A stretch of 26,711 nt of DNA from Haplomitrium mnioides. Its lineage: Eukaryota > Marchantiophyta > Haplomitriopsida > Calobryales. Shown piece by piece: positions 1 to 9,926 of the stretch. The position numbers were made by a program, and so were the translations under genes. Position 1 is the stretch's first letter, and each line of letters begins with the position of its first letter. Where the stretch lies: the NCBI GenBank assembly GCA_049999725.1, contig JBNGIS010017660.1:51783-78493 (forward strand), in the 5' to 3' direction. The notes below the pieces were generated by a model that saw only the letters and a list, made by a program, of their open reading frames with translations, was not told where the DNA came from and searched no databases.

Positions 1-28
1 TATATATATATATATATATATATATATA
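1..28. repeat. (TA)n microsatellite
   Basis: Fourteen uninterrupted TA dinucleotides open the window; the repeat probably continues outside it. Confidence 0.95.
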
Positions 29-524
29 ATCAAGTGAATTGAATTCATAAATTGTCTTAGAATTGTAGTTATGTTTGAGAATTGGAGTAGAGATCTCTAG
101 ATTATTTGAGTTTTTGTGTAGCTGGCTCTTTTAAAATTTCAGACATTAGAATAGTTTGTTGAATTCATAAATGTTATAGTCTGCATGTTGCTTGAGGGAG
201 GTGAGAGTCCCATATCAAGACTACAACTTTATTTGCCTTTTTTTGTAGTAGCTTATTTGGGTTTCCTATAATCAGATTGCGTCAAAGAAGCTTTAGTATG
301 CTCACAAAAACCGATTGGTGAACGGTTGTTGTTTGCTAGATGTTTGTAGTTGGGAGTTTAGGCCTACAAGTGAAATTCAGGATTATTAGGACCTGAAAAC
401 CATAACAAAGGTTTTGGAGCCATCTCGTTAAAGAACCCTATTATACTTTGTCCTTTACATCTCTAAAATTGCATCTAATCCATGTTAATGAAGGAGAAAG
501 TGGCGTGAAACTCTCCAAAAAGTA
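29..524. other. No recognisable gene
   Basis: AT-rich sequence without a frame that I can link to a family. It lies directly upstream of the helicase remnant, so it may be its degraded earlier part (Rep and early helicase region), but I see no motif that proves it. Confidence 0.4.
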
Positions 525-2190
525 GGACCAATAGACAAAATCAAACAATATCTAGATGCAAGATATCTGAGCCCATGCAAAGTTGTTGACTTTCTGTTAT
601 CTTTTAAGAAGCATTGTGAAAAACCACTTGTCTTCACCTATCAAGACACCAAATTATTCTATTTAACAAAACTTCCAACCTTGTTGAAGATGATCCCCAC
701 CCAAGTACTAGTAGCATAATGCTAAAAGAGTACTTTCTGTACAATACCACTAACCTTGAAGTTAGAGATACTTTATATATCAATTTACTTCAGTGTCTTG
801 TGTTTATGAAAGAAACAGATGGTTGTATGTTCTGGAAGATTGAGAAACGTGTGCCAAAACTATTGTGTGAAGGTACTTTGTCACGCGTGTTGCAAAAGAG
901 TGTTTCTTCTTGCAATTTCTTATCACTATTGTGCTTGGATATATCTCTTTTGAATATTTATAAGGATTCTTGCATTTGACCTTTCAAATTGCATGCAGTG
1001 CAAGGGAGTTGCTTCAAGATGACTCAGAATGGAAAACTTGCCTTCATGAGGCAAGTATATGTAAGCATTCAAGGCAATTATGCAACCTCTTTGTTACCTT
1101 ACTCATGTTTTGCACATGTGTTCATCTTGAAAAGATGTGGTGTATTTTTTTGCTATCAAACTTTCACATGATATTCAATGTTGACGTACCATTACTAGTG
1201 AGAAAAAAGAGGAAGCACATATTCATGCCCTCTAACTTTTGAATTTTAGGTTATCAATGGCAAACAAATCATTTGTCGACTTTCTGAATACGCCATTGCA
1301 ATAGCTCTCACTGCACGACCTTGAGTCAATACTTAGCTTGGTGAAAAGCATTGGCAAGAGAAAGTTGAATTGCAAGATCAACTTGACCATTCTTTTCTCT
1401 TCTGAATGCAGAGCAAAATATTATTGTTGTAACTACCATTCGCAAAGTCATCCATTGAAATACTCCAAGCATTTTTTTTCTTAGATGGCTTAGGAGGCTA
1501 TGGCAAGACTTTTGTGTACAACATTTTACTTTCTTGTGTGCATGTCTACGGCAATGTAGCTATGGTTGTAGCTTCTTCACAAATTGCTGCTTTGTTGATG
1601 GTTGGTGAAGAACCTCTGATTCAGCCTTTGAAATTGTGTTGATAATCCATAATGAATCATTTTTTGGGTTCAATTCTAATAGGGATACTACCAAAGTCAA
1701 TCGTGCTACAAAACTAATAGTTTGGAATGAGACTCCAACCCAATATTGTCAATATGCAGAGGAACTTGATTGCTCATTGCGTGACATTATGCAATGTCCC
1801 ACCATACTATTTGGTAGTAAAATTATCAATTTTGGAGATGATTTTTGCCAGTGCCTAGTGGGTGTTTCCCGAGGATTAAAGCCAACAATTGTTGTAGCTT
1901 ATTTGTACTGGTAATATGTTGCACATCCCTTGCATCACCACATCATCCAATAGAAAACGATGGCTATTTACATTGCTAAGATGTTAATTTTCACTACAAC
2001 TTGTATTCACGTTGACAATAAACAATTCACAAAGACAAAAATGAAAACATTAGGTATTTTCTTGCCTCAACCTTTGTTCACACATGGCTAGTTGTATATA
2101 GCATTGTCTTGTGCTACTAGAGTTGTTAATATGAGTGTATATTGTCCTAACTTTGCTTCCTCAACAAATTTCATGTATAAAAACCTACTT
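525..2190 (+). pseudogene. Decayed Helitron-type Pif1 helicase
   Basis: Remnant of the helicase part of a Helitron transposase, which would unwind DNA during rolling-circle transposition. Pieces follow the family order in shifting frames: DKIKQYLDARYLSPC near 534; LKEYFLYNT near 722; an ARELLQDDSEWKTCLHEAS stretch near 1005 with QLCNLF after it; a Walker A-like GLGGYGKT at 1487-1510 (family GPGGTGKT); VVASSQIAALL just after; LIVWNET at 1714-1734, the Walker B (usually WDEAP, so the Asp is now Asn); a SLRDIM then FGDDFCQ stretch near 1780-1850; and the C-terminal IFLPQPLFTHG-stop-LYIALS at 2056-2109, where the family has HGQLYVALSR. The TAG at 2089 therefore replaces a Gln. Frameshifts, stops and a deletion between about 1915 and 2050 make it non-functional. 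The replication initiator domain and Helitron termini were not found. A cellular PIF1 is less likely given the YLDARY and DDSEW blocks. Confidence 0.85.
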
Positions 2191-3580
2191 CTTTGATGGC
2201 ACAATCCATTGTCTTATAGGGTTGGAACTTTGAGCACTAAATTGAAAAAATACAAGCAAAGGTTTTCATGAGATACACTATTTTCTAGGTGGATTAACAA
2301 GATATTTATTCCCAACCATGACACAAGTATTTTTTTATTTCTCATTATGGCCTCTATCTCCATCACACATTGTACATTCAAAATTTGCCTTTAGCATTAA
2401 ATTTATGTTCTTCTTTTTGTCAATCAATGTTTCTGGAAGGAGTGTATTAGAGCATTAGAGGAGCAGCCATCATCAAGGTTTCTTCATTCATTCTCTTGTT
2501 TGAGGTAGAACTTTTTGAGTCTATTAGAGTCATCTTTTTGTGAGTACTCTCTCTTAACTTCCTTTCTTTGTTTGTATGACACATATATTCTTTGGCAATC
2601 ACTTCTTTGTACGAATAAGCAGCCCTGGATGTAGAGCATTTTGAATTGCACTTTCTTTGTCCTCTCTTCTTTCATTGAGCTTTGTAGGCTCAAATATATC
2701 TTCAACCACCTCCACCTCTATTTTCTATTGCTTTCTATATATTCATGACACATGTATTTTTTTTATTTCTCATTGAGGTCATTTTTGTGAGCATTCTTTG
2801 AGCTTCACATTCTCGCTAAACCTTACAACACCTTAATATGTTTGTTTTGCACGGCATAGGTTTAATGCTTTTTGTTTTGCAGAATGTATGTTTGAACAAC
2901 ATAACATATACAGATTTGTAAGCTCTTTTCTTAATTGAGGTGAGTTTTTTTAGCATTTTCTCTACTTTTGTTTTCTTTTGAGGATTTCTACTGCTTTGGC
3001 AACAAGTTGATGTTTTGTTAGTCATGCATTAGTAGGGTATATTGTAAGCTAGATTCTCAACAGAAACAAGATTGCAGAAAAATAATGTAGTCTCACAAAT
3101 ATTGCAATAGAAATCTAGCTAACCTTTACGAGACCTCAACATTCCTATTTCGCAATATGTAGGTTTGAACAACAAAACCTTTCAATTTCTGGCTAAGCTT
3201 TTTCCATGTTGAGTTTATGTATTCTTGACTTGCAAATCTATGTCAATTGAAAGCTATACTACTCCATATGTCTATTCATCTTTATGAGTTTCACGCAGTG
3301 CCAATAGATGTGCATGAAAGAGTAGTGAACGTGGAGGTGGACAAAAGAGTAGCAAATGTTGAGCATTGAGTGTAGTATCTATTTTTTTGGCCATTGAACA
3401 TCCAATCAGTTGAATTTGTTTTTCACTCAGCATTGGATTGAGCTACATCTATTGGATTGATATTACAAAAAATCACATTGAGAGAAAATTGAGCCTTACA
3501 ACATTTTGATGAGGAAAATTGACCTTGAGAAAGCAGCATGCGTCAAGAAAAGTATATTTGGAAAGAAGAAATTTTTTAAT
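2191..3580. other. No recognisable gene
   Basis: AT-rich with only short open frames on either strand. A phrase like TGTTTGAACAACA recurs near 2892 and 3165, hinting at an old duplication. I see no coding family, RNA gene or element border here. Confidence 0.45.
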
Positions 3581-3770
3581 AGAACTCAAAGACTAACTTC
3601 CAAATGAGTAGCAACTCCAAGATAAATCTAATAGAGCTATGCAACTCAAGGCTAATAAGCAAACAAAAGCCAAGAGTGCAAGCCAAGCAACCAAAGAGCT
3701 AAATCAAATCGATAAGAACTCGAAAGTAAGAAGTGGAGATATGAAACAAAGCTTCAAATAAAAAACCAAC
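3581..3770 (-). mobile_element. Fragment of gypsy-family LTR (copy 1)
   Basis: Matches the stretch beginning at 8378 for about 170 bases with scattered substitutions, including a shared AATAAGCAA, CCAAGAGTG, and GCAACCAAAGAGC. The third copy (25675-26007) lies at the end of a minus-strand gypsy pol, so I read all three as the same LTR family in minus orientation. This copy stops near 3770, before the part of the LTR carrying the TATA region, so it is truncated. Confidence 0.65.
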
Positions 3771-3859
3771 GTGACGTCTTCAACCAATGCCAATTCTTAT
3801 TGCTAATTGAAAATATGTAAGTTTGGATCTTGTCACTTCACTTCAAACTACTTCTTGTA

Positions 3860-4440
3860 GGTTTACTACCATTATAGTGCTTGTGGACAAGCTCAACAAG
3901 CAGATTCATTTAGCACCGACAAATGATGTACAAGATGCTCTACAATTAGCAAAAAATTGCTTTGATATTATCTTTCGTCATCATGAATGATTAAGGTGTT
4001 AATATATGATAGAGATTCGTGCTTCACTTGAAAGTTTTGGTGAGAGTTGTTCAAACTTTTAGGAACCAAACTCTCTTTGTCTACTACTTATTATCCTCAA
4101 ACACATAAACAAACATAGCGTGCTAATCACACAATAGAGGATATGCTTCATGCGTTCATCAATGTTCATCACACCAGTTGGGATAGTTTCTTACTAGTGG
4201 TGGAGTTTGCCTACAACAACTCCAAACAAGCAAGTACTTGATTTTCTCCTTTCTTTCTTAATTCATGTCAACATCCTTTTGTTCACGATGGTTTGTTTTC
4301 TCCTTCTTCTTCCAATGCTCCAAATATTTTAACCTTGTTGTCTTGTTTATCTTCTTCCTTTGCAAGTTGCTCGCAACCATCTTACTGTTGCTCAAAATTG
4401 GCAAAAGACAATATGAACAGCTACTAAGTTCCTATTGTAT
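3860..4440 (+). pseudogene. Ty3/gypsy integrase core remnant
   Basis: Degraded piece of a gypsy polyprotein covering the integrase catalytic core. In order: TTIIVLVDKLNKQIHLAP (family: IFVVVDRLSKMAHF), YDRDSCFT near 4005-4028 (family SDRDPRFT, second catalytic Asp), KLLGTKLSLSTTYYPQTHKQT, RANHTIEDMLHAFIN, and VVEFAYNNSKQAST near 4200. FSPFFLN follows, and ARNHLTVAQNWQK near 4370-4415 appears in a shifted frame. Several in-frame stops lie between 4029 and 4250. The same AQN block recurs at 26490-26520 on the other strand, so both belong to related elements. The rest of gag-pol and the LTRs of this copy are not seen. Confidence 0.85.
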
Positions 4441-5289
4441 TTTGCATTGCAATTTATTTTTTCAAATTTTGGCTTCAAAAACAACATTTTTTTAAGGTTA
4501 CAAAGTTTTACATAAAAAATGTAAAACCTAAAAATTGGTTTATTTAGATAACTATTGTATTTTGGAAAAACTTTAATGTTCAATATTTGGAAAAAAAACT
4601 TTTAAAAATATTATATGATGGTAAGATAAACAAACAAGAGAGAATATTGAAAAAACGTGGTCAAGTTAAAGAGTTTTTTTTTATGTTTTCTTAAAAGTTC
4701 AAGAAAACCCTTCACGATGTAAATCCTAAAACATTTATGAAAAAAAAGTCCAAAAAAATAATGATGTAGCAACATATACTGACATATAAATCTCTAATCT
4801 AGTAAGAGTTGCTTTGAACTTGTATTTATACCCAGAAAAGATAAAAACAGAAAAGATAACCTATCCTTGCATAGACTTGAAACTCAAACATTATAAAAGA
4901 TGATGCATTTTTTAAAAATCAATTCGACATTCCAAGACGAGCAAGAAACAAATCATTAGTAACTTGAAAATTTGAATATCAAAAATAAAATCACAACAAC
5001 AACTCAAATATAAAATGATATCATTATTAAAGATTGTAATAAATTTAATGAGTAGCTAAAAATGCCAAAAACTCACGATTCATGAAAAATTTTACAAAAA
5101 TCCAAATCAATTGAAAGGGAAATTCTATGCCAACATGGACTTAGTTGCGAAGTTTTACAAAAACCAATAGGTTTTATTCAAAAATCATTTTGGAAAAGAA
5201 AATGGACCATCAAGAAAATACTGAATAGTTATTATTTGGAATTCTTCAAGAATATATATATCAATCACAAAATATTTGAAAGAAAAATA
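4441..5289. other. No recognisable gene
   Basis: Very AT-rich filler with many poly-A and poly-T runs. It probably includes the degraded remainder of the gypsy element on the left and the downstream flank of the minus-strand pseudogene on the right. Confidence 0.45.
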
Positions 5290-5311
5290 CTTTATTATTT
5301 CTGAAAAGTAC

Positions 5312-5510
5312 ATCAATCTACAGTTACAACTTCAGTTCTATTCTCTTCAAGAGGAATGGTCTCATCCAAATCAATGGACTAAAAAGCTTGGGCATGTGCA
5401 GTCGCAAGACAATCATATCACAACTTTCCAGTCCCAAAAATCGCAACAAAATCAGGAAATGCACTAGCAATGCCAGGAGGAACATGCTCCTTATGATACG
5501 CATATACAAT
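5312..5510 (-). pseudogene. Terminal exon of the minus-strand pseudogene
   Basis: Follows the acceptor AAAATTGCAG (plus-strand CTG at 5511-5513). It reads IVYAYHKEHVPPGIASAFPD, VAIFGTG, LATAHAQAF and DLDETIPLEENRTEVVTVD before a TGA at 5314-5312. Two in-frame stops interrupt it earlier. An AATAAAG at 5296-5290 is a possible polyadenylation signal. The clean end suggests this was a real gene rather than a chance frame. Confidence 0.5.
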
Positions 5511-5589
5511 CTGCAATTTTGTTACATCAGATAGCAAAGAAGGTATTGTCAAAAATCTCTAAGGAATATAGATAGACTAACATCTATCA

Positions 5590-5958
5590 TATTCCATAGG
5601 AATGCAATTTTGCATCAGCTTCAGAGAACAAAAAAGGTCTGTGTTGGACTCAAAGCAAAGATCTAAGAACCAATCTTGCTCTATTGACAAATGGTCAATG
5701 AAAAAATTATACAGAGTCTGAGGCTTTTGGTACACATTCACAAGAGCATAATCTCTTTGATGTTTCAGTTTCGCCAAAATAGCTGGGCAATTGAAAACAC
5801 TATGCATTATCTGTCATGGATGGCCCCTTGCATTGTCGGATTGTAAGTTGAAGAGCCTCATGCTCTACTTGCCCTCCTTTGTTAAGTAGCTCACAGTCTA
5901 GTATTTGTGGGTGTGAGCGATTTTAGGATCTTCCGAATGATGAATGTTGTTTTTTTTC
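5590..5958 (-). pseudogene. Exon 4 of the minus-strand pseudogene
   Basis: Two overlapping frames look coding: LLNKGGQVEHEALQLTIRQC around 5870-5815, then after a likely one-base shift HQRDYALVNVYQKPQTLYNF, DHLSIEQDWFLDLCFESN and NCIPMEYD. The upstream border is a poor acceptor (ending ACAAG) at about 5959, so its limits are uncertain. No family recognised. Confidence 0.4.
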
Positions 5959-6053
5959 CTTGTAGTAATAAAAAACAATCAGACATTACAAAAACAGTAA
6001 AAGAAAAGTAAACCAGACAAACAAAAATATTAAAAAATCAAAATAGAACTTAC

Positions 6054-6605
6054 CACATGATGTGGTCGATAGCACAACCAACCTCCAAAAGAGCATACTC
6101 CACAATCCCGAATCGTTGAGAAGAATGAATGATAGCAGAAGACCAAAAATGAGAAGTGGTAACAACCGCAAAAGAGGAGACCATGTTATGTCGTCTTTTG
6201 TGAAGGGCTCAAAATTGTCATGTTTGCATTCCTTTAGTTTATCTTTGTAAGGAATATCAACAATTGCTAAAGTGAAATTTCTGGGTTTCACTAAGCCCTT
6301 CAACTATCGAGCGTTGGACTCTCCATGAACTTGATAAAAGGCCATGTTGAGTCCAACAACATAGGACATTAAGTCATTGTCTTGCTCTTCAAGCCCTTCT
6401 TCAGTTGGAGGGACAACATCATCATTTTTTTGCCTTGCCTTCCAATGTTTGGCTTTTCTGACAATGGAGCAAAAACGTAGAAGGCTATGATACAAAGATT
6501 GGGGCCATATCTTGATCTTTATAGGCTTTTTCGACCCTAGATCTCATTCTTTTTTTCACAGCGATTGTCAATTTCTTGGCAAGTTGCCGTTTAAATGTTT
6601 TCTTG
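6054..6605 (-). pseudogene. Exon 3 of the minus-strand pseudogene
   Basis: Basic N-terminal part (KKTFKRQLAKKLTIAVKKRM) after a pyrimidine-rich run ending ATAAAG. Then come a frameshift near 6490 and an acidic stretch (VVPPTEEGLEEQDNDLMSYV). An in-frame TAG follows at about 6304, then KPRNFTLAIVDIPYKDKL. The exon ends at a TG-GTAAGT donor (plus-strand ACTTAC at 6048-6053). Family unknown. The acceptor is not well defined, so the left limit in transcript order is approximate. Confidence 0.5.
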
Positions 6606-6691
6606 CTTTATAAAAAAACACAAAGAAAAAAATAAGAGGAGAAAAAAAAAACAAGGAACTTTATTTTAAAAAGAAAATGTGGTCAATGCAA

Positions 6692-6855
6692 GCATGGACT
6701 CCAAAGTCCATGCAGGCATGGACTTTGGAGCCCACGAATACGCACATGGACTTGAAAGTCTATGGAGCGTAGACTTGAAAGTCTATACTTGCATAAACTT
6801 GAGAGTTCACGTGTAAGAACTCTGAAGCTCATATGCGAATGGACTCTCAAGTCTA
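6692..6855. repeat. Hairpin array A, about 7 units, 22-24 bp period
   Basis: Seven consecutive units, each a small palindrome, centred near 6702, 6726, 6755, 6778, 6801, 6823 and 6847. The best unit (6692-6713) has perfect 9-bp arms GCATGGACT and AGTCCATGC around a 4-base loop CCAA. Others use TGAA or TGAG loops with diverged arms, for example TAGACT-TGAA-AGTCTA at 6770-6785. It lies between exon 2 and exon 3 of the minus-strand pseudogene. It is non-coding as far as I can see. Confidence 0.8.
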
Positions 6856-6933
6856 GCGCATTGAGGCTAGATCAACTTCAAAAAAATTCAATAAATTTTG
6901 TGAAACACAATTTGAAAAGGGAAAAAAACTTAC

Positions 6934-8257
6934 CAACAATTTCTCAAAGCTAGAGTAGAAAGAAGACATCTTCAATTGAAAGCTCATTGGCTTCCACTTA
7001 TTTCAAAAGAAAAACTTTTATTTTGTCAAGAAGACTCTAAAAGAACCTTCAAGTTGTCCACTTCATGTTCTCTATTCTAAGAGATCCTTTGGCCTTTGGC
7101 TTTTGGTCTTTCACTTGATTTTTTCCCACATTGTAAAAATGCTTTATTGTAGTTCCTAGAGCTCTCTACTTTGAAACGTCAGCTGAAACCAATTGTCTTG
7201 AGAAGTGACGGTCTTCTCAAGAGTTGACTTTGGTTGATTTCAAAACTCTCAAGCACTAGTTTTCTTTTGAATTTATGAGATAACACCATTAGACTTTCCA
7301 TATACTACTGATGCCAATACTTGATCTGTTAAATCGAAGTTATTTCCAACCTATAACATTGGTTGTAATTGTCATTAGTCGCAAAGATTTGGGCTTTTGT
7401 TGGTCTAAGCCTCATGTACATGTAAGAGTTGCAGAGCAAAAGCATTGGAATTTTTTCTCCATATTTTGTAATTAAAAGCTGCATTGCAGCAACATTATGA
7501 TTGCTCCCTACAATCTTGTATTTGTACTTGTCATGGTTCCTGATCTCAAACTCCGACTTGTCCCTTCACTTGTACTTAGGGTCCACAACCACAATGAAAA
7601 AAGAGTGCGCATACTTGTTTGGAAGCATTCTCTGTACTAGAAGCTCCACAAAATCTTCATTTAACTTTCTAATCTAGAATGGCCTTGAGTTATCTATTTC
7701 CAAGTTTTGGAAGTTTTAAATTTCCAATTGAGTAGTGATAGTTTCCTCCTGGACTCTACACCGCTAAATTGCATACTCCATAATCTTGTTTTTGTCTTCC
7801 TCAGACTGTGTCTGACAATCAACCTACTCTCTTTCTTGAAAAGTCTGGAGCTCCTTGTGCAATTGTTTATTTGCTCTAGAACTTAGAGTATACACTGACT
7901 CTAACTCAACTTTCTCCTGTGAGCTACTAGAAGTGGAAGATGAAGAGGCCGCCAAAGAAGAGCTAGTTGGAGATGGAAATGAGACTGGCTCTTTCTCAAT
8001 AGGGGGTGGAGGCACAAGCTTCTTCTTTGGAAAGATTTGCTTCTTTGTTTTTTGAGCCTCAGCTAGCTCCACCTCCTTTCTTTTGTTGGCAATTAGAGTT
8101 CCACCTATTGTTGCCGCTGTCATTGTTGATGTGCTTGGATGCAATATTAGTTGTTGCACATGAACCCTTTGCTTCACCATCAAAAATTTTAAACTGATGG
8201 CAAATTTGTTAAAGTCTCTTTCTACCCACCTTTCATCTGGGTAAGCGTTGATGAAGT
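6934..8257 (-). pseudogene. Large exon 2 with twelve in-frame stops
   Basis: Starts after the acceptor TTTTTCAG (plus-strand CTG at 8258-8260) and ends at TTG-GTAAGT (plus-strand ACTTAC at 6928-6933). One frame runs the whole length: it begins FINAYPDERWVERDFNKF, then a Lys-rich KKKLVPPPP patch, and a Ser-rich low-complexity segment around 7905-7995. A more ordered part follows with KLNEDFVELLVQRMLP, FFIVVVDPKYK, KIVGSNHNVAAMQLL and CNSYMYMRLRPTKAQIFATN. I count twelve stops, all of types one C-to-T step from CAA, CAG or CGA, and no frameshift. The GSNHNVAAM segment slightly resembles the GNHR box of ParB-like folds; I would not assign function on that alone. Confidence 0.6.
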
Positions 8258-8377
8258 CTGAAAAATATTGAGAAAATTGAAAACAAAAAACAAGAAATGG
8301 TCAATGACTTAATACAAAAAAATTTCAAAAGTCCAATTACGAACTTTGAGAGTTTCTACATGTAGTCTAGGTGTAAA
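8258..8377. other. Start of intron 1 flank, nothing coding
   Basis: Intron sequence between the exon 2 acceptor (pyrimidine-rich TTTTTCAG on the minus strand) and the solo LTR. AT-rich, with no other feature seen. Confidence 0.4.
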
Positions 8378-8779
8378 AGAACTCAAAGATCGGCTTCTAA
8401 ATAAGTAGCAACTTCAAGATAACTCTAATAGAGTTACACAACTTAAGGCCAATAAGCAAGCAAAAACCAAGAGTGCTAGCCAAAGCCACGCAACCAAAGA
8501 GCCAAACCAAATTGAGAAGAACTCCACAATGAAGATTGGGGCTATGAAGCACTTCTATTTATAAAAGGGCAGAGGGTGTCATCCTTCTTTCTTTACTTAC
8601 AAGTCGATTCTAGTTTCAACCCTAAATTGATCATTTAGAAGTCACTTCTAATTTCAACCCTAAAACTCTAAAAGTAACTTCAAAAGTAAGTAATCAACCC
8701 TAAAAGTGACCCTCTACCATTTCCTTCACTCATCTCTATTTTCTCATAAATAACACAACATCATACTTGTGTTATTATA
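8378..8779 (-). mobile_element. Solo gypsy-family LTR (copy 2) in intron 1
   Basis: Longest copy of the repeat also present at 3581 and 25675. It shares AACCAAAGAGC, GGGGCTATGAAG, CTTACAAGTC, TTTCAACCCTAAA and the end ACAACATCAT. No gag-pol flanks it, so it looks like a solo LTR. A TATAAATA box on the minus strand (8563-8556) fits the minus orientation deduced from copy 3. Element borders and target duplication could not be fixed. Confidence 0.65.
8556..8563 (-). promoter_or_regulatory. Candidate LTR TATA box
   Basis: TATAAATA on the minus strand followed by GAAG, inside the gypsy LTR. The equivalent place in copy 3 reads AATAAATA, so the box is mutated there. Confidence 0.5.
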
Positions 8780-8811
8780 CTAGGCTCAAAGATGCATTGA
8801 ACTCTCTGCTT

Positions 8812-8975
8812 GCATGGACTCCGAGTGCTTGGAAGTGGAGACATGAGAGTCCATGCAAGCATGGACTCTAAAGTCTAAGCACGCTTGGAGTCAAAGAGTC
8901 TACATACACATGGATTAGAAGTCACTGCACACATAGACTCTAGAGTCCATGCTTGCATGGTCTCCATTGTCCAAA
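8812..8975. repeat. Hairpin array B, about 7 units, 23-24 bp period
   Basis: Units centred near 8822, 8845, 8870, 8894, 8917, 8941 and 8965. Examples are GCATGGACT-CTAA-AGTCTAAGC at 8859-8880 and the perfect 12-bp palindrome GACTCTAGAGTC at 8936-8947. The consensus (GCATGGACT, short loop, AGTCCATGC) and the spacing match array A two kilobases away. It sits in intron 1 of the minus-strand pseudogene, just past the solo LTR. Confidence 0.8.
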
Positions 8976-9049
8976 GCTCACGAGAACGATGCTTTGCAAT
9001 AGAAATTTTTGAACAAAAGGAAAAAAAAATCTTCTTAGTCTCACCTTAC

Positions 9050-9376
9050 CATCATTGAAAGCCGACTGCACATCTTTGGTGAATATATCTTTAGGCTTTA
9101 TATCGTTGAAGAAAACTTTCTTGGGGATGTCTTGAAGAGCATAATCGATGTATATGGCTGTACAAGCAGCCCTATGTGGGCTTTGTGCTCCTCTTGAATC
9201 ATGGTAGTTTGGATCAAAAGGCCTATGTTGAATTTTTTTACCTTTATCGTGAAATGAGCAAAGGTGATGGTTGATGTCTTTTATTGTTCTACAAAAAACT
9301 AGCCATTTGTAGGCTAGCTTTTGTGGTTCAACAGACTTCAAAACATCCGAATACCAATAAAGCTTTAGTTAAGCTG
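9050..9376 (-). pseudogene. Exon 1 (visible) of the minus-strand pseudogene
   Basis: Open for about 105 codons from LKLYWYSDVLKSVEPQKLAY, through HRAACTAIYIDYALQD, to an end in KDVQSAFND. A G-GTAAGG donor follows (plus-strand CCTTAC at 9044-9049). I do not recognise the family. There is no clear initiator Met, and the copia element begins 70 bases upstream, so earlier exons may lie beyond it or be lost. Confidence 0.5.
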
Positions 9377-9441
9377 GCTTGGGAGTATCGGCATGTGATG
9401 TTATTTTCTCCAATTTGAAAGTGTAAAACACTAAAAATGAG

Positions 9442-9446
9442 AGGAA
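9442..9446. repeat. Left target-site duplication AGGAA
   Basis: AGGAA immediately before the 5' LTR, repeated exactly after the 3' LTR at 16769. A 5-bp duplication is normal for copia integrase. Confidence 0.95.
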
Positions 9447-9580
9447 TGTTATAGGACTAGGATGGACTAGGATGAACCCTATATATAAATAGGGTTATGT
9501 ACAACATTCAGTGTGGGATTCCATCTATGAAGTAAAGTGCGGCGCTTTCTATTGTTGTGTGTCTCTCATATGCTACAACA
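9447..9580 (+). repeat. Copia 5' LTR
   Basis: 134 bp, TG...CA, matching 16635-16768 with about six differences. It contains an 8-bp inverted repeat AACCCTAT/ATAGGGTT (9475-9482 and 9489-9496) surrounding the TATA box. Confidence 0.97.
9482..9490 (+). promoter_or_regulatory. TATA box of the copia LTR
   Basis: TATATAAAT in the LTR, in the loop of an AACCCTAT/ATAGGGTT inverted repeat. The 3' LTR has TATATAGAT at the same place. It is the only good core promoter element in the LTR. Confidence 0.6.
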
Positions 9581-9597
9581 CGTTATCAACACGAAGG
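9581..9597 (+). promoter_or_regulatory. Candidate primer binding site
   Basis: CGTTATCAACACGAAGG directly abuts the LTR. It is not the TGGTATCAGAGC complement of the tRNA-iMet 3' end. It resembles the CGTTATCAGCACGA leader of many copia elements, thought to pair with an internal tRNA region; the resemblance is from memory. Confidence 0.5.
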
Positions 9598-9926
9598 ACT
9601 CTACGAGATTTTTTTTTCATACCGACAGAGACACTGCATGCATGACGTTCAGACCTCCAGCAAATTTTTTTGTGTGACCGCACACTTACGGCCATTTTTC
9701 TCCAACGCGACATTGCTCTGCACTCACGACATTTCTCCTACTAGCATTTTTTTTTCTCTCGGAGGCAATTGCTCACGTATGCGAACCAACTCGCGGATGT
9801 GAGCAATTCACAAAAAAAAAAAGGGACTTGTTTTTCCCATTACTCCTTTTTTTTCTTTCTCTCACATTTTTTTCCCTCCCTTTTTTTTCTCTTCCCTCCT
9901 GGTGCTCAAGGCGCTCTCTCTCCTTC

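Larger units (their letters stand above)
5312..9376 (-). pseudogene. Multi-exon pseudogene, unrecognised family
   Basis: A minus-strand gene with at least five exon-like blocks (9376-9050, 8257-6934, 6605-6054, about 5958-5590, 5510-5312), each described separately. Support: three donors of the form G-GTAAGT or G-GTAAGG, acceptors TTTTTCAG and ATTGCAG, a final stop codon, and an AATAAAG 16 bases further on (5290-5296). Its introns hold two hairpin arrays and a solo gypsy LTR. Many in-frame stops show it is dead. The largest exon contains a stretch ending VGSNHNVAAMQ that loosely recalls the ParB/sulfiredoxin-type GNHR motif; this is a weak suggestion only. It may be a transposon gene rather than a host gene, because dead repeated genes are what surrounds it. 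The 5' end may continue beyond the copia insertion at 9447. Confidence 0.55.

Noticed and set aside
719-1242. Independent small genes at the left end
   Set aside because: The frames fit consecutive pieces of a Helitron helicase in shifted frames, not separate proteins.
9581-9597. Standard tRNA-iMet 3'-end primer site
   Set aside because: The sequence after the LTR is CGTTATCAACACG, not TGGTATCAGAGC; only a looser copia-type leader match can be claimed.
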